DNA of 64,000 bases from assembly GCF_011752625.1 (NCBI RefSeq), contig NZ_VWXD01000004.1:62001-126000 (forward strand). The letters run 5' to 3'. The notes beneath the pieces are model-generated. The model ran no database searches, had not been told where the DNA came from, and saw only the letters and a list, made by a program, of their open reading frames with translations. Below are positions 26,032-37,728 of this stretch, piece by piece (position 1 is the first letter of the stretch; each line of letters opens with the position of its first letter). The position numbers and the translations under genes were made by a program. This stretch comes from Candidatus Pantoea formicae (GTDB lineage Bacteria > Pseudomonadota > Gammaproteobacteria > Enterobacterales > Enterobacteriaceae).

Positions 26032-28629
26032 TTAAACAGCGGTCTGGAAGATCACACCGTCAGCTTTTTCAGTGTACTGACCCAGCTGGTCAAAGTTGAG
26101 ATAGCGGTAGGTATCTTCCGCCGTCTTATCAACCTGAACCATAAACTGCTGATACTCATCTGGCGTTGGTAGTTTACCCAGCAGGGATGCCACCGCAGCC
26201 AACTCAGCCGAAGCCAGGAACACGTTCGCGCCGGTACCCAGGCGGTTCGGGAAGTTACGGGTCGAAGTGGAAACCACCGTCGCACCGTCTTTCACACGTG
26301 CCTGGTTACCCATGCAGAGTGAGCAGCCTGGGATCTCGATACGCGCCCCACTCTTACCGAAGACGCTGTAGTAGCCCTCTTCCGTCAGCTGTGCGGCATC
26401 CATCTTGGTTGGTGGCGCAACCCACAGACGGGTTGGCAGCTGGCCTTTGTGCGCATCCAGCAGTTTACCGGCTGCACGGAAGTGACCAATGTTGGTCATG
26501 CAAGAGCCGATGAACACTTCATCGATCTTCTCGCCCTGCACATCAGACAACCAGCGCGCATCGTCCGGATCGTTTGGTGCACACAGGATTGGCTCTTTGA
26601 TTTCGGCCAGATCGATATCGATCACTGCGGCATATTCTGCATCCGCATCGCCTTCCAGCAGTTGCGGATCTGCCAGCCATTTCTGCATGCCTTCAACGCG
26701 GCGCTCCAGCGTACGACGATCGCCGTAACCTTCAGAGATCATCCACTTCAGCAGCACGATGTTTGAGTTGAGGTACTCAATGATCGGCTCTTTATCCAGT
26801 TTGATGGTACAGCCCGCCGCAGAACGCTCAGCCGATGCATCCGTCAGCTCAAACGCCTGTTCAACTTTCAGTTTCGGCAGACCTTCGATTTCCAGCACGC
26901 GGCCAGAGAAGATGTTTTTCTTACCTTTCTTCTCAACGGTCAGCAGGCCTGCTTTGATCGCGTACAGCGGAATCGCATGCACCAGATCGCGCAAGGTGAT
27001 GCCCGGCTGCATTTCGCCTTTGAAGCGCACCAGTACTGACTCAGGCATATCCAGTGGCATTACGCCGGTCGCAGCAGCAAACGCTACCAAGCCAGAACCC
27101 GCCGGGAAGGATATACCGATTGGGAAACGGGTGTGTGAATCGCCGCCGGTGCCGACGGTATCGGGCAGCAGCATACGGTTCAGCCAGCTGTGGATAACGC
27201 CATCGCCCGGACGCAGTGAAACACCGCCACGGTTCATGATGAAGTCAGGCAGCGTGTGGTGGGTGGTCACGTCAACCGGTTTTGGATAGGCTGCGGTATG
27301 GCAGAACGACTGCATCACCAGGTCGGATGAGAAGCCGAGACACGCCAGGTCTTTCAGTTCATCACGGGTCATTGGACCGGTGGTGTCCTGAGAACCTACA
27401 GAGGTCATTTTAGGTTCACAGTAGGCACCCGGACGGATACCTTCAACGCCACAGGCACGGCCAACCATTTTCTGCGCCAGTGAATAACCACGGGTGCTCT
27501 CTGCAACGTCTTTGGCTTTCACAAACACATCGCTGTGCGGCAGACCCAGAGACTCACGCGCTTTAGTGGTCAGGCCACGACCGATGATCAGTGGAATACG
27601 GCCACCCGCACGCACTTCATCCAGCAGCACTTCGGTTTTCAGCTCGAAGGTCGCCAGCAGTTCGTCGGTTTCGTGATTACGTACTTCACCTTTGTATGGG
27701 TAAACGTCAATCACATCGCCCATGTTCAGACGATCAACGTCGACTTCGATAGGCAGTGCGCCCGCATCTTCCATGGTGTTGAAGAAGATCGGTGCGATTT
27801 TACCGCCGAGACACAGACCGCCGCCTTTTTTGTTTGGCACGTACGGAATGTCATCGCCCATGAACCACAACACCGAGTTGGTGGCGGATTTACGGGAAGA
27901 ACCGGTACCGACAACATCACCGACGTAGGTCAGCGGGAAGCCTTTTTTCTGCAATTCTTCGATCTGTTTGATCGGCCCAATGTTACCGGCATCGTCGGGT
28001 TCGATACCATCACGTGAGTTTTTCAACATCGCCAGTGCGTGCAGTGGAATATCCGGGCGAGACCATGCATCCGGTGCCGGAGAGAGGTCATCGGTGTTGG
28101 TTTCGCCGGTCACTTTGAACACGGTAGTGGTGATTTTTTCTGCCAGCTTAGGACGCTTCAGGAACCATTCCGCATCCGCCCAAGACTGGATAATCTTTTT
28201 CGCGTGTGGGTTACCCGCTTTTGCTTTCTCTTCGACATCGTAAAAGTTATCGAACATCAGCAGCGTATGAGACAGGGCTTCAGCGGCGATAGGGGCCAGT
28301 GCTTCATCTTCAAGCGCTTCAATCAACGCATGGATGTTATAGCCGCCCTGCATGGTGCCCAGCAGTTCAACTGCTTTTTCGCGAGTAACCAGAGGAGAGA
28401 GGGCTTCGCCCTTAGTGACAGCTGCCAGGAAACCAGCTTTTACATAAGCTGCTTCATCAACACCTGGGGGGACACGGTTTACCAATAGATCGGTCAGGAA
28501 TTCTTCTTCACCCGCTGGCGGGTTTTTTAGCAGTTCAACCAGCGCGGCCATTTGGGAAGCATCTAACGGCTTAGGTACGATTCCCTGGGCAGCACGCTCG
28601 GCAACGTGCTTACGGTATTCTTCTAGCAC
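26032..28629 (-). CDS. acnB: Aconitate hydratase B
   Basis: Main TCA-cycle aconitase and a moonlighting mRNA-binding protein when its Fe-S cluster is lost. GTG 28629, with GAGGAG upstream, gives 865 residues, the E. coli length, beginning (V)[13 protein letters not shown]. The frame stays open to 28815, but that extension has no family support. The order is N-terminal HEAT-like domain, swivel domain, then three catalytic domains. Cluster cysteines are visible as FIGSCMTN and GCSLCMGNQ near the C-terminus. The serine in TSTRNFPNR is the substrate-binding site. Confidence 0.97.
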   Translation of the reverse strand: MLEEYRKHVAERAAQGIVPKPLDASQMAALVELLKNPPAGEEEFLTDLLVNRVPPGVDEAAYVKAGFLAAVTKGEALSPLVTREKAVELLGTMQGGYNIHALIEALEDEALAPIAAEALSHTLLMFDNFYDVEEKAKAGNPHAKKIIQSWADAEWFLKRPKLAEKITTTVFKVTGETNTDDLSPAPDAWSRPDIPLHALAMLKNSRDGIEPDDAGNIGPIKQIEELQKKGFPLTYVGDVVGTGSSRKSATNSVLWFMGDDIPYVPNKKGGGLCLGGKIAPIFFNTMEDAGALPIEVDVDRLNMGDVIDVYPYKGEVRNHETDELLATFELKTEVLLDEVRAGGRIPLIIGRGLTTKARESLGLPHSDVFVKAKDVAESTRGYSLAQKMVGRACGVEGIRPGAYCEPKMTSVGSQDTTGPMTRDELKDLACLGFSSDLVMQSFCHTAAYPKPVDVTTHHTLPDFIMNRGGVSLRPGDGVIHSWLNRMLLPDTVGTGGDSHTRFPIGISFPAGSGLVAFAAATGVMPLDMPESVLVRFKGEMQPGITLRDLVHAIPLYAIKAGLLTVEKKGKKNIFSGRVLEIEGLPKLKVEQAFELTDASAERSAAGCTIKLDKEPIIEYLNSNIVLLKWMISEGYGDRRTLERRVEGMQKWLADPQLLEGDADAEYAAVIDIDLAEIKEPILCAPNDPDDARWLSDVQGEKIDEVFIGSCMTNIGHFRAAGKLLDAHKGQLPTRLWVAPPTKMDAAQLTEEGYYSVFGKSGARIEIPGCSLCMGNQARVKDGATVVSTSTRNFPNRLGTGANVFLASAELAAVASLLGKLPTPDEYQQFMVQVDKTAEDTYRYLNFDQLGQYTEKADGVIFQTAV

Positions 28630-28819
28630 GACGTTCTCCTCGCTCTCATTGTATAGCTTTCCGGTGCACCTCTTGATGCTGTCAAACAGTAGGGCGAGGT
28701 GCCCGGTTCCGCGTCGGCCAGCATAGCAGCATTTCGGCTGATTGTTAATCTGTTTACAAAAAAGCAACATCCGCGCGTTATTTAGCAGATTTATCTGGAT
28801 TTTGAGCGGGGTCACATAA

Positions 28820-28848
28820 AAAAGCAGGCCACCTGAGCCTGCATTTTT
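28820..28848. terminator. Bidirectional terminator between aldo/keto reductase and acnB
   Basis: GCAGGC (28824-28829) pairs with GCCTGC (28837-28842), with an A-run before and a T-run after, so it can act on both strands. It ends the minus-strand aldo/keto reductase transcript, whose stop is 26 bases away. Confidence 0.7.
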
Positions 28849-28867
28849 GTGATTGAAGGGCTAAAAA

Positions 28868-29863
<996 letters not shown>

Positions 29864-29961
29864 TGATTTATCCTCTTCGCTTACGGTTTTAATGTTATAA
29901 ACCTCAGCAATCGCAGCAACAATTGCGCGATTCTAGTTGATTTAGTGAATGGAATTCAGCA

Positions 29962-30861
29962 ATGAACAACTACCGTGCATCAATGCAGGAACTGGAGATG
30001 TTTGCCGCTATCGCGCAGCATCTGAGTTTTCGCAAAGCCGCCGAGGAGCGAAATGTCACACCCTCCAGCCTGAGCCATGCTATGCGCAATTTTGAGGAGC
30101 GGCTGGGAGTGCGTCTGCTGCACCGCACCACGCGGAGAGTGGCGCTGACCGAAGCCGGCGAGCGATTCTTGCTGCGTATCCAGCCTGCGCTGGCCGATCT
30201 TTCACAGGCGGTGGATGAACTGAATGACTGGCGTCGCGATCCTCGTGGCGTGCTGCGCATCAGCATGCCGCGTTCGGCGGAGGCGCTGTTTTTCCAATCC
30301 GTCATTTTACCGTTCGTGCAACGCTACCCGGAGATTACGCTGGAAATCGACAGCAATGACGCGCTGGTGGATATCGTAGAGAGCGGCTTTGATGCGGGCG
30401 TGCGCTATGGTGATGTACTGGCGCAGGATATGATTGCGGTGCCTTTTGGTCGGCCGATGCGTGCACTGGCGGTGGCCAGCCCGGCTTTCCTTGCTCAGCA
30501 CGGCGTTCCGCAGTTCCCGGCTGAGCTATTGCAGTTTCCCTGCATTGAAAGACGCTTCCCCAGCGGACGTCGCTATCGTTGGGAATTTTGGCAAGACGGG
30601 CGCAAGCAGGAAGTGGCGGTAAAAGGCTCGCTGGTGCTGGACAATAATGAGCGCATTCTGCAAGCAGCTCGCGCCGGATTAGGTATTGCCTTTTTGCATC
30701 AGGATGCAGTCAGCAATGCATTAGCGACAGGAGAATTAGTTGAAATACTTGCTGAACATACTCAGGTTGAAGAAGGATTCTGGCTCTATTATCCCAGCAG
30801 AAAATATCTTTCCGCACCGTTGAGGCATTTTATTGATTGGATTAAAGATATCAATAATTAA
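29962..30861 (+). CDS. LysR family transcriptional regulator
   Basis: A 299-residue regulator. The N-terminal helix-turn-helix covers about residues 7-66 ([19 protein letters not shown], then [18 protein letters not shown]), followed by a periplasmic-binding-like effector domain. It probably controls the divergent aldo/keto reductase; ligand unknown. The A/T-rich DNA after its stop leads into a hok-type toxin locus. Confidence 0.9.
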   Translation: MNNYRASMQELEMFAAIAQHLSFRKAAEERNVTPSSLSHAMRNFEERLGVRLLHRTTRRVALTEAGERFLLRIQPALADLSQAVDELNDWRRDPRGVLRISMPRSAEALFFQSVILPFVQRYPEITLEIDSNDALVDIVESGFDAGVRYGDVLAQDMIAVPFGRPMRALAVASPAFLAQHGVPQFPAELLQFPCIERRFPSGRRYRWEFWQDGRKQEVAVKGSLVLDNNERILQAARAGLGIAFLHQDAVSNALATGELVEILAEHTQVEEGFWLYYPSRKYLSAPLRHFIDWIKDINN

Positions 30862-31038
30862 TGACATGAACACTTAACATCTTTAATTAAAGACCAACGA
30901 TAAAACTGGGAAATTTAATTAAAATTAAAGCTAAATTAGACGTGAAATAAGAAATAAAACGCGTAGACTGCCTGCGGGCGCTTGAGGCAATCTGCCTCAA
31001 GCATTATCAATTGAGGTGGGTTGTGGAAGGAGAAACTC

Positions 31039-31101
31039 ATGCGGTCAATTTTCATCAACCGCACGAGCAGGCAACTACCCGAAACACCTAAGCAATGTTA
31101 G
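31039..31101 (+). CDS. Possible leader peptide in the hok mRNA (mok-like)
   Basis: A 20-codon frame, ATG 31039 to TAG 31101, preceded by GGAAGGAG. It starts MRSIFINRTSRQ. In hok/sok loci translation of an upstream mok frame is needed for hok translation. This one ends 40 bases before hok rather than overlapping it, so its role is uncertain. Confidence 0.35.
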   Translation: MRSIFINRTSRQLPETPKQC

Positions 31102-31120
31102 GGTAGTTGCTTGCTCGTGC
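31061..31120 (+). promoter_or_regulatory. 20-bp-stem hairpin just upstream of the toxin ribosome site
   Basis: Bases 31061-31080 (GCACGAGCAGGC...) pair with 31101-31120 (...CTTGCTCGTGC) at all 20 positions, one as a G-T pair, around a 20-base loop. The hairpin ends seven bases before the AAGGAG at 31127-31132 that serves the toxin. It contains the end of the possible leader frame, so translation of that frame would open it. Confidence 0.75.
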
Positions 31121-31141
31121 TAATGCAAGGAGTAAGTGATT

Positions 31142-31288
31142 ATGAAGTTATCATTCAGCAAGCTGATTATCGGCGGGCTCATGCTATTCGTATTGTGCCT
31201 GGTGAATCGAAATACACTCTGTGAATTACGATTCAAGGTATTCACTGCTGAATTATCTGCGGTAATGGCTTACGAAGTCAGGCAGTAA
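31142..31288 (+). CDS. Hok/Gef family type I toxin
   Basis: A 48-residue membrane peptide too short for usual gene callers. A hydrophobic segment (about residues 8-20, LIIGGLMLFVLCL) is followed by the family signature: NRNTLCELRFK, then AELSAVMAYE at the C-terminus, matching the R-x-x-LCE(L/V) and E-x-x-A-x-x-AYE pattern of HokB/C/E. Known members depolarise the inner membrane and are silenced by an antisense RNA. The Shine-Dalgarno AAGGAG lies nine bases before ATG 31142. The locus stands alone between the LysR gene and lpd, where E. coli has none. Confidence 0.88.
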   Translation: MKLSFSKLIIGGLMLFVLCLVNRNTLCELRFKVFTAELSAVMAYEVRQ

Positions 31289-31294
31289 CACTTC

Positions 31295-31320
31295 AATAGC
31301 AGGGGTTCACCCCTGCTATT
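31295..31320 (+). terminator. Terminator hairpin of the hok-type mRNA
   Basis: AATAGCAGGGG (31295-31305) pairs perfectly with CCCCTGCTATT (31310-31320) around TTCA. It starts seven bases after the toxin stop. The T-run is short. Confidence 0.7.
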
Positions 31321-31390
31321 TCCGGCAGGGCTTATGTGTTAGCTCCAGCGCCTTATTTATCGATTCAGTTAAATAGAACTCGTAATAAAA

Positions 31391-31413
31391 AACGGCTCCA
31401 TTAAGGAGCCGTT
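31391..31413. terminator. lpd terminator
   Basis: AACGGCTCC (31391-31399) pairs with GGAGCCGTT (31405-31413) with an A-run on one side and a T-rich tract on the other, so it works on both strands. It lies 20 bases beyond the lpd stop on the minus strand. Confidence 0.85.
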
Positions 31414-31433
31414 TCTTTATTTAGCACGAAAAA

Positions 31434-32858
31434 TTATTTCTTTTTCGCTTTCGCGTTTGGCAGGTCAGTGATACTACCTTCAAACACTTCTGCCGCCAGA
31501 CCAACTGACTCATGCAAGGTTGGGTGCGCGTGAATGGTCAGTGCGATGTCTTCTGCATCACAGCCCATTTCGATCGCCAGACCGATTTCACCCAGCAGCT
31601 CGCCGCCGTTGGTGCCGACAATCGCACCACCGATCACACGGTGAGTCTCTTTGTCGAAGATCAGTTTGGTCATACCGTCTGCACAATCAGAAGCGATTGC
31701 ACGGCCAGAAGCAGCCCACGGGAAGGTGGAGACTTCGTAGCTGATGCCTTTCTCTTTCGCTTCTTTCTCGGTCAGACCTACCCAGGCAACTTCTGGCTCG
31801 GTATAGGCAATAGAAGGAATTACTTTCGGGTCGAAGTAGTGTTTCAGACCAGAAATCACTTCTGCCGCTACATGGCCTTCGTGCACGCCTTTGTGCGCCA
31901 GCATTGGCTGACCGACGATGTCGCCGATAGCAAAGATGTGTGGCACGTTGGTACGCAGCTGCTTGTCGACGCGGATGAAACCACGGTCGTCCACTTCCAC
32001 GCCCGCTTTACCCGCATCCAGGCCTTTACCGTTTGGCACACGGCCAATCGCCACCAGCACTGCGTCATAACGCTGCGCTTCAGCCGGAGCTTTTTTACCT
32101 TCCATTGATACGTAGATACCATCGTCTTTCGCTTCAACAGCGGTCACTTTGGTTTCCAGCATCAGGTTGAATTTCTTGCTGATACGTTTGGTGAAGACCT
32201 TCACCACGTCTTTATCGGCAGCAGGGATAACCTGGTCGAACATCTCAACCACATCGATCTCTGAACCCAGCGCGTTATACACGGTGGCCATTTCCAGACC
32301 GATGATGCCGCCGCCCATAACCAGCAGACGCTTAGGCACTTCTTTCAGTTCCAGCGCATCTGTTGAATCCCACACGCGTGGATCGTTGTGTGGAATGAAT
32401 GGCAGTTCGATTGGGCGTGAGCCCGCAGCGATGATCGCGTTATCGAAGTTGATGGTGGTTGCGCCACCCTCACCTTCCACCACCAGGGTGTTAGCACCGG
32501 TGAATTTACCCAGACCGGTTACCACTTTCACTTTACGGCCTTTTGCCATACCAGCCAGACCGCCAGTCAGTTGAGTGATGACCTTCTCTTTCCAGGTACG
32601 AATCTTGTTGATGTCAGTTTGCGGCTGGCCGAACACGATACCGTGCTCTTCCAGTGCTTTCGCTTCTTCGATCACTTTTGCAACATGAAGCAGCGCTTTT
32701 GACGGGATACAGCCCACGTTCAGACAAACACCACCGAGGGTGCTGTAACGCTCAACGATTACGGTTTCCAGACCTAAATCAGCGCAACGGAAGGCTGCAG
32801 AGTAACCTGCAGGACCTGCCCCAAGTACCACGACTTGAGTTTTAATCTCTGTACTCAT
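31434..32858 (-). CDS. lpd: Dihydrolipoamide dehydrogenase (E3)
   Basis: FAD flavoprotein that reoxidises lipoyl groups of the pyruvate and 2-oxoglutarate dehydrogenases and of the glycine cleavage system. It has 474 residues from ATG 32858, the second of two adjacent ATGs, which is better spaced from GAGG and equals the E. coli length. FAD site VVLGAGPAGYSAA, redox disulfide GGVCLNVGCIPSK, NAD site GGGIIGLEMA and the C-terminal HPTLHE base pair are present. It ends the pdhR-aceE-aceF-lpd order, 174 bases after aceF, where E. coli has an extra lpd promoter. Confidence 0.98.
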   Translation of the reverse strand: MSTEIKTQVVVLGAGPAGYSAAFRCADLGLETVIVERYSTLGGVCLNVGCIPSKALLHVAKVIEEAKALEEHGIVFGQPQTDINKIRTWKEKVITQLTGGLAGMAKGRKVKVVTGLGKFTGANTLVVEGEGGATTINFDNAIIAAGSRPIELPFIPHNDPRVWDSTDALELKEVPKRLLVMGGGIIGLEMATVYNALGSEIDVVEMFDQVIPAADKDVVKVFTKRISKKFNLMLETKVTAVEAKDDGIYVSMEGKKAPAEAQRYDAVLVAIGRVPNGKGLDAGKAGVEVDDRGFIRVDKQLRTNVPHIFAIGDIVGQPMLAHKGVHEGHVAAEVISGLKHYFDPKVIPSIAYTEPEVAWVGLTEKEAKEKGISYEVSTFPWAASGRAIASDCADGMTKLIFDKETHRVIGGAIVGTNGGELLGEIGLAIEMGCDAEDIALTIHAHPTLHESVGLAAEVFEGSITDLPNAKAKKK

Positions 32859-33001
32859 CATGACCTCTTATTAGATTGCCGGCGGTCAAAAGCGAGCCCG
32901 TCCCAGGCTCCGCATGCCCTTTATCCACCGGGACATTTCACCGCAAGAGTTTACAGAATTGTTAATAAACTGCCAACCGCGGCAACATTGAATGCTTACA
33001 A

Positions 33002-33025
33002 CAAGGCCGGCATTTGCCGGCCTTG
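33002..33025. terminator. Hairpin after aceF
   Basis: CAAGGCCGGC (33002-33011) pairs perfectly with GCCGGCCTTG (33016-33025) around ATTT. It lies eight bases beyond the aceF stop on the minus strand, without a T-run, so it may give partial termination or mRNA stabilisation between aceF and lpd. Confidence 0.6.
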
Positions 33026-33032
33026 ATTAACT

Positions 33033-34919
33033 TCACATCACCAGACGGCGAATGTCGGACAGTGTGTTGTTGATGATGGTGATAAAGCGCGCACCATCAG
33101 CACCGTCGATCACGCGGTGGTCGAAGGAGAGAGAGATTGGCATCATCAGACGCGGCTCAAACTCTTTACCGTTCCACACCGGCTCCATCGCTGACTTGGA
33201 GACACCGAGGATAGCCACTTCTGGCGCGTTAACAATTGGCGCAAAGTGCGTGGTACCCAAGCCGCCAAGGCTAGAGATGGTGAAGCAACCGCCCTGCATA
33301 TCGCCAGCGGTCAGTTTGCCATCACGCGCTTTCTTAGAAATCGCCATCAGCTCACGCGACAGTTCAGTAATGCCTTTCTTGTTCACATCCTTGAACACTG
33401 GAACCACCAGACCGTTTGGCGTATCAACCGCCACACCGATGTTGATGTATTTCTTCAGCGTCAGACGTTGTGCATCTTCAGACAGTGAACTGTTGAAACG
33501 CGGCATCTGCTCCAGCGCAGCGGCAACGGCTTTCATGATGAACACCACAGGGGTGAACTTCACATCCAGCTTACGTTTTTCCGCTTCGGCGTTCTGCTGT
33601 TTACGGAACGCTTCCAGATCGGTGATATCAGTCTTGTCGAAGTGCGTAACGTGCGGGATAACCACCCAGTTACGGCTCAGGTTCGCACCCGAGATTTTCT
33701 GGATACGGCCCAGTTCCACTTCTTCCACTTCACCGAACTTGCTGAAGTCCACTTTCGGCCAAGGCAGCAGACCCGGCAGGCTTCCACCACTTGCCGCGGC
33801 AGCCGGAGCCGCTTCAGCACGTTTCACCGCCTCTTTCACGTAAGACTGCACGTCTTCTTTCAGGATGCGACCTTTACGGCCGGTGCCTTTGACTTTCGCC
33901 AGATTGACACCGAACTCGCGCGCCAGGCGACGGATCACCGGGGTAGCGTGGACGTAAGCGTCGTTTTCAGCAAACTCACCTTTCGCGTCAGTTTTTGCTG
34001 CTGGCGCTGCAGCAGGTTTCGCTGCCGCTGGAGCCGGAGCCGCTTCCTGTTTCGCCGCAGGTGCCGCAGCAGCAGGCGCAGCGCCTTCTACTTCGAACAC
34101 CATGATCAGTGAACCGGTGCTGACTTTATCGCCGGTAGAGACTTTCAACTCTTTGACGATACCTGCAAATGGCGCAGGCACTTCCATTGAAGCTTTATCG
34201 CCTTCAACCACGATCAGTGACTGCTCAGCGGTGACTTTGTCACCCACTTTCACCAGCACTTCAGTGACTTCAACTTCATCGCCGCCGATGTCAGGCACGT
34301 TGACGTCTTTCGCGCCACCTGCAGCAGCAGGGGCTGCAGCCGGAGCCGCTTCCTGCTTCGCTGCTGGGGCCGCAGCCGGTGCAGCACCTTCTGCTTCGAA
34401 GATCATGATCAGCGAGCCAGTATTCACTTTATCGCCGGTCGCGATTTTGATCTCTTTCACCACGCCCGCGAACGGAGCTGGCACTTCCATTGAAGCCTTA
34501 TCGCCTTCAACGGTGATCAGAGATTGTTCAGCTTCAACTTTGTCGCCAACTTTGACCAGAATCTCGGTAACTTCAACTTCATCACCGCCGATGTCCGGTA
34601 CATTTACTTCTTTGCTGACAGCCGCAGCCGCCGGAGCAGGTGCCGCTTCCGCTTTTTTCTCTTCTGCCGCTGGTGCAGCAGCCGCGCCTTCGGCTTCAAA
34701 GATCATGATCAGTGAACCGGTATTCACTTTGTCACCGGTCGCGATTTTGATCTCTTTGACCACGCCAGCCTGTGGCGAAGGCACTTCCATTGAGGCTTTA
34801 TCGCCTTCCACGGTGATCAGCGACTGTTCAGCTTCAACTTTGTCGCCCACCTTCACCAGGATTTCGGTGACTTCAACTTCGTCTGACCCGATATCCGGTA
34901 CGTTAATTTCGATAGCCAT
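33033..34919 (-). CDS. aceF: Dihydrolipoamide acetyltransferase (E2 of pyruvate dehydrogenase)
   Basis: Core of the pyruvate dehydrogenase complex, 628 residues. Three near-identical lipoyl domains carry the lipoylated lysines K41, K141 and K242, each in GDKASMEV. They are joined by Ala/Pro-rich linkers. A peripheral subunit-binding domain (about 330-370, [17 protein letters not shown] region) and a C-terminal catalytic domain with [10 protein letters not shown] follow. The lipoyl-coding DNA repeats are very alike, as expected from ongoing gene conversion. ATG 34919 lies 15 bases after aceE. Confidence 0.98.
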   Translation of the reverse strand: MAIEINVPDIGSDEVEVTEILVKVGDKVEAEQSLITVEGDKASMEVPSPQAGVVKEIKIATGDKVNTGSLIMIFEAEGAAAAPAAEEKKAEAAPAPAAAAVSKEVNVPDIGGDEVEVTEILVKVGDKVEAEQSLITVEGDKASMEVPAPFAGVVKEIKIATGDKVNTGSLIMIFEAEGAAPAAAPAAKQEAAPAAAPAAAGGAKDVNVPDIGGDEVEVTEVLVKVGDKVTAEQSLIVVEGDKASMEVPAPFAGIVKELKVSTGDKVSTGSLIMVFEVEGAAPAAAAPAAKQEAAPAPAAAKPAAAPAAKTDAKGEFAENDAYVHATPVIRRLAREFGVNLAKVKGTGRKGRILKEDVQSYVKEAVKRAEAAPAAAASGGSLPGLLPWPKVDFSKFGEVEEVELGRIQKISGANLSRNWVVIPHVTHFDKTDITDLEAFRKQQNAEAEKRKLDVKFTPVVFIMKAVAAALEQMPRFNSSLSEDAQRLTLKKYINIGVAVDTPNGLVVPVFKDVNKKGITELSRELMAISKKARDGKLTAGDMQGGCFTISSLGGLGTTHFAPIVNAPEVAILGVSKSAMEPVWNGKEFEPRLMMPISLSFDHRVIDGADGARFITIINNTLSDIRRLVM

Positions 34920-34933
34920 TACTCTCTTACCTC

Positions 34934-37600
34934 TTAAGCCAGACGCGGGTTAACTTTATCGGCATCGATATTGAATTTGGTGATCGCATCCGCCACCACT
35001 TTCTTATCGATTTCGCCGCGTTTAGCCAGCTCACCCAGTGCAGCAACCACCACATACGATGCATCCACTTCGAAGTGGTGACGCAGGTTTTCACGGCTGT
35101 CAGAACGACCGAAGCCATCAGTACCCAGTACGCGATAATCGCTTGAAGGTACGTAGCTACGAACCTGTTCTGCAAACAGCTTCATGTAGTCGGTTGAAGC
35201 CACCGCTGGCGCTTCGTTCATCACCTGAGCGATGTAAGGTACACGTGGCGCTTCGGTTGGGTGCAGCATGTTCCAGCGCTCACAATCCTGACCATCACGC
35301 GCCAGTTCAGTGAACGAGGTGACGCTGTAAACGTCAGAGCCGATGCCGTAATCGTTAGCCAGGATCTGCGCGGCTTCGCGCACGTGGCGCAGGATAGAAC
35401 CTGAACCCAGCAGCTGAACTTTACCTTTGCTACCTTCTACGGTTTCCAGCTTGTAGATACCCTTACGGATACCCTCTTCCGCACCCTGCGGCATCGCAGG
35501 CATGTGGTAGTTTTCGTTCAGCGTGGTGATGTAGTAGTAGATGTTTTCCTGCGCTTCGCCGTACATACGTACCAGGCCATCTTGCATGATGACCGCCACT
35601 TCGTACGCGTAAGACGGATCGTAAGAGATACAGTTCGGGATAGTCAGCGACTGAATGTGGCTGTGACCATCTTCGTGCTGCAGGCCTTCGCCGTTCAGAG
35701 TTGTACGACCTGAGGTGCCGCCGACCAGGAAGCCGCGCGCCTGTTGGTCGCCCGCCAGCCACATCAGATCACCGATACGCTGGAAGCCAAACATTGAGTA
35801 ATAGATGTAGAACGGAATCATCGGCAGGTTGTTGGTGCTGTAAGAGGTCGCCGCCGCCAGCCAGGATGAACCTGCGCCCAGCTCGTTGATCCCTTCCTGC
35901 AGAATCTGGCCTTTCTCGTCTTCTTTATAGTAAGCAACCTGCTCACGGTCCTGCGGGGTATATTGCTGGCCGTTCGGGCTGTAAATACCGATCTGACGGA
36001 ACAGACCTTCCATACCGAAGGTACGCGCTTCATCCGCAAGGATTGGCACCAGACGATCTTTGATCGACTTGTTCTTCAGCATCACGTTCAACGCACGCAC
36101 GAAGGCGATGGTGGTCGAGATTTCTTTGTTCTGCTCTTCCAGCAACGGCTTGAACTCTTCCAGCGTTGGCATTTCCAGCTTCTCGCTGAATTCTGCCTGA
36201 CGGGTTGGCAGATAGCCACCCAGCTTCTCACGCTGACCGTGCAGGTAGTTATACTCGTCAGAACCTTTCTCGAAGGTTACGTACGGCAGGCTTTCGATAT
36301 TTTCATCGGCGACTGGCACATTGAAGCGATCGCGGATGTAGCGAACGCCATCCATGTTCATCTTCTTCACCTGGTGCGCGATGTTTTTGCCTTCAGCGGT
36401 ATCACCCATACCATAACCTTTAATGGTATGAGCCAGGATCAGGGTCGGCTGACCTTTGGTGTCCTGCGCTTTTTTCAGTGCCGCGTAGATTTTCTTCGGA
36501 TCGTGACCACCACGGTTCAGCGCGAAGATCTCTTCGTCTGACCAGTCTTTCACCAGTGCTGCGGTCTCCGGGTATTTGCCGAAGAAGTGCTCACGCACGT
36601 ACGCGCCATCACGAGATTTAAAGGTCTGGTAGTCGCCATCAACGGTTTCGTTCATCAGCTGGATCAGCTTGCCGCTGGTGTCCTGCTTCAGCAGTTCATC
36701 CCAACGTGCGCCCCAGATCACTTTGATCACGTTCCAGCCAGCACCGGCAAAGATGCCTTCCAGCTCGTTAATGATTTTGCCATTACCGGTAACCGGGCCA
36801 TCAAGGCGCTGCAGGTTACAGTTAATGATGAACACCAGGTTGTCCAGCTTCTCACGGGTGGCGATGGTGATCGCACCTTTAGATTCTGGCTCATCCATCT
36901 CGCCATCACCGAGGAAGGCATAAACGGTCTGGTTTGAGGTGTCTTTCAGGCCACGGTGTTCCAGGTATTTCAGGAACTTCGCCTGGTAGATCGCGTTCAA
37001 TGGACCCAGGCCCATAGAAACGGTTGGGAACTGCCAGAAATCAGGCATCAGTTTCGGGTGCGGGTAGGATGACAGCCCGTTGCCGTGCACTTCCTGACGG
37101 AAGTTGTTCATCTGCTCTTCGGTCAGACGGCCTTCAAGGAAAGCACGTGAGTAGATGCCTGGAGAAATATGGCCCTGGAAGTAAACCAGATCGCCGCCGT
37201 CTTTATCACTGCGCGCACGGAAGAAGTGGTTAAAGCACACTTCATAAATGGTGGCAGAAGACTGGAAGGATGAGAGGTGACCGCCCAACTCCAGATCTTT
37301 CTTCGACGCACGCAGCACCGACATGATGGCGTTCCAACGAATTGCGGAACGGATACGACGTTCAAGAGAGGTGTTGCCCGGGTAGTCCGGTTCATCTTCA
37401 ACAGCAATAGAGTTAATGTAGTTGCTGATAGCAGACGCGCCGCCCGCAATCTTCACGCCACCTTTGCGTGCAGTGTTCAATACCTGATCAAGCAGATACT
37501 GCGCACGCTCAACACCTTCTTCACGGATGACCGATTCGATCGCCTGTAGCCAGTCACGAGTTTCGATCGGATCCACGTCATTCTGTAAACGTTCTGACAT
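34934..37600 (-). CDS. aceE: Pyruvate dehydrogenase E1 component
   Basis: Thiamine-diphosphate enzyme that decarboxylates pyruvate and acetylates the E2 lipoyl groups. The 888 residues are one more than in E. coli. The ThDP motif [12 protein letters not shown]...[11 protein letters not shown] is intact, as is the N-terminal E2-binding region ([16 protein letters not shown]). It is preceded by a 128-base gap from pdhR that contains a strong hairpin. Confidence 0.98.
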   Translation of the reverse strand: MSERLQNDVDPIETRDWLQAIESVIREEGVERAQYLLDQVLNTARKGGVKIAGGASAISNYINSIAVEDEPDYPGNTSLERRIRSAIRWNAIMSVLRASKKDLELGGHLSSFQSSATIYEVCFNHFFRARSDKDGGDLVYFQGHISPGIYSRAFLEGRLTEEQMNNFRQEVHGNGLSSYPHPKLMPDFWQFPTVSMGLGPLNAIYQAKFLKYLEHRGLKDTSNQTVYAFLGDGEMDEPESKGAITIATREKLDNLVFIINCNLQRLDGPVTGNGKIINELEGIFAGAGWNVIKVIWGARWDELLKQDTSGKLIQLMNETVDGDYQTFKSRDGAYVREHFFGKYPETAALVKDWSDEEIFALNRGGHDPKKIYAALKKAQDTKGQPTLILAHTIKGYGMGDTAEGKNIAHQVKKMNMDGVRYIRDRFNVPVADENIESLPYVTFEKGSDEYNYLHGQREKLGGYLPTRQAEFSEKLEMPTLEEFKPLLEEQNKEISTTIAFVRALNVMLKNKSIKDRLVPILADEARTFGMEGLFRQIGIYSPNGQQYTPQDREQVAYYKEDEKGQILQEGINELGAGSSWLAAATSYSTNNLPMIPFYIYYSMFGFQRIGDLMWLAGDQQARGFLVGGTSGRTTLNGEGLQHEDGHSHIQSLTIPNCISYDPSYAYEVAVIMQDGLVRMYGEAQENIYYYITTLNENYHMPAMPQGAEEGIRKGIYKLETVEGSKGKVQLLGSGSILRHVREAAQILANDYGIGSDVYSVTSFTELARDGQDCERWNMLHPTEAPRVPYIAQVMNEAPAVASTDYMKLFAEQVRSYVPSSDYRVLGTDGFGRSDSRENLRHHFEVDASYVVVAALGELAKRGEIDKKVVADAITKFNIDADKVNPRLA

Positions 37601-37645
37601 GGGGTGTGTTCCTTATCTGTGTCTAATACGTTGAATTATCAGGAG

Positions 37646-37692
37646 CCTGTCTGCTTGTGCTTTGCTTCTGGTTCACAGCACAAGAAGACAGG
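37646..37692. promoter_or_regulatory. Hairpin in the pdhR-aceE gap
   Basis: CCTGTCTGCTTGTGCT (37646-37661) pairs with AGCACAAGAAGACAGG (37677-37692) at 15 of 16 positions around a 15-base loop. No T-run follows on the minus strand. It could mark mRNA processing or differential expression of regulator and enzyme genes. Confidence 0.6.
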
Positions 37693-37728
37693 TCCGTCGT
37701 TTGTTTTCCGCACGTTCGTTGCCGTGCG

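Larger units (their letters stand above)
30978..31141 (+). ncRNA. Structured 5' leader of hok-type mRNA (probable Sok-type antisense target)
   Basis: The segment starts with GGCGCTTGAGGC, which resembles the 5' end of known hok mRNAs from memory. A perfect 10-bp stem, GCTTGAGGCA/TGCCTCAAGC, lies at 30980-31002. The tract TCAATTTTCATCAACCGCACGAG (31043 onward) parallels the part of hok leaders covered by Sok RNA. I could not place an antisense promoter with confidence, so the antisense RNA itself is inferred. Confidence 0.5.

Noticed and set aside
34102-34953. 283-codon frame antisense to aceF
   Set aside because: It mirrors the repeated, biased lipoyl-domain and linker coding sequence of aceF, is Ser/Thr/Pro-rich and has no ribosome site.
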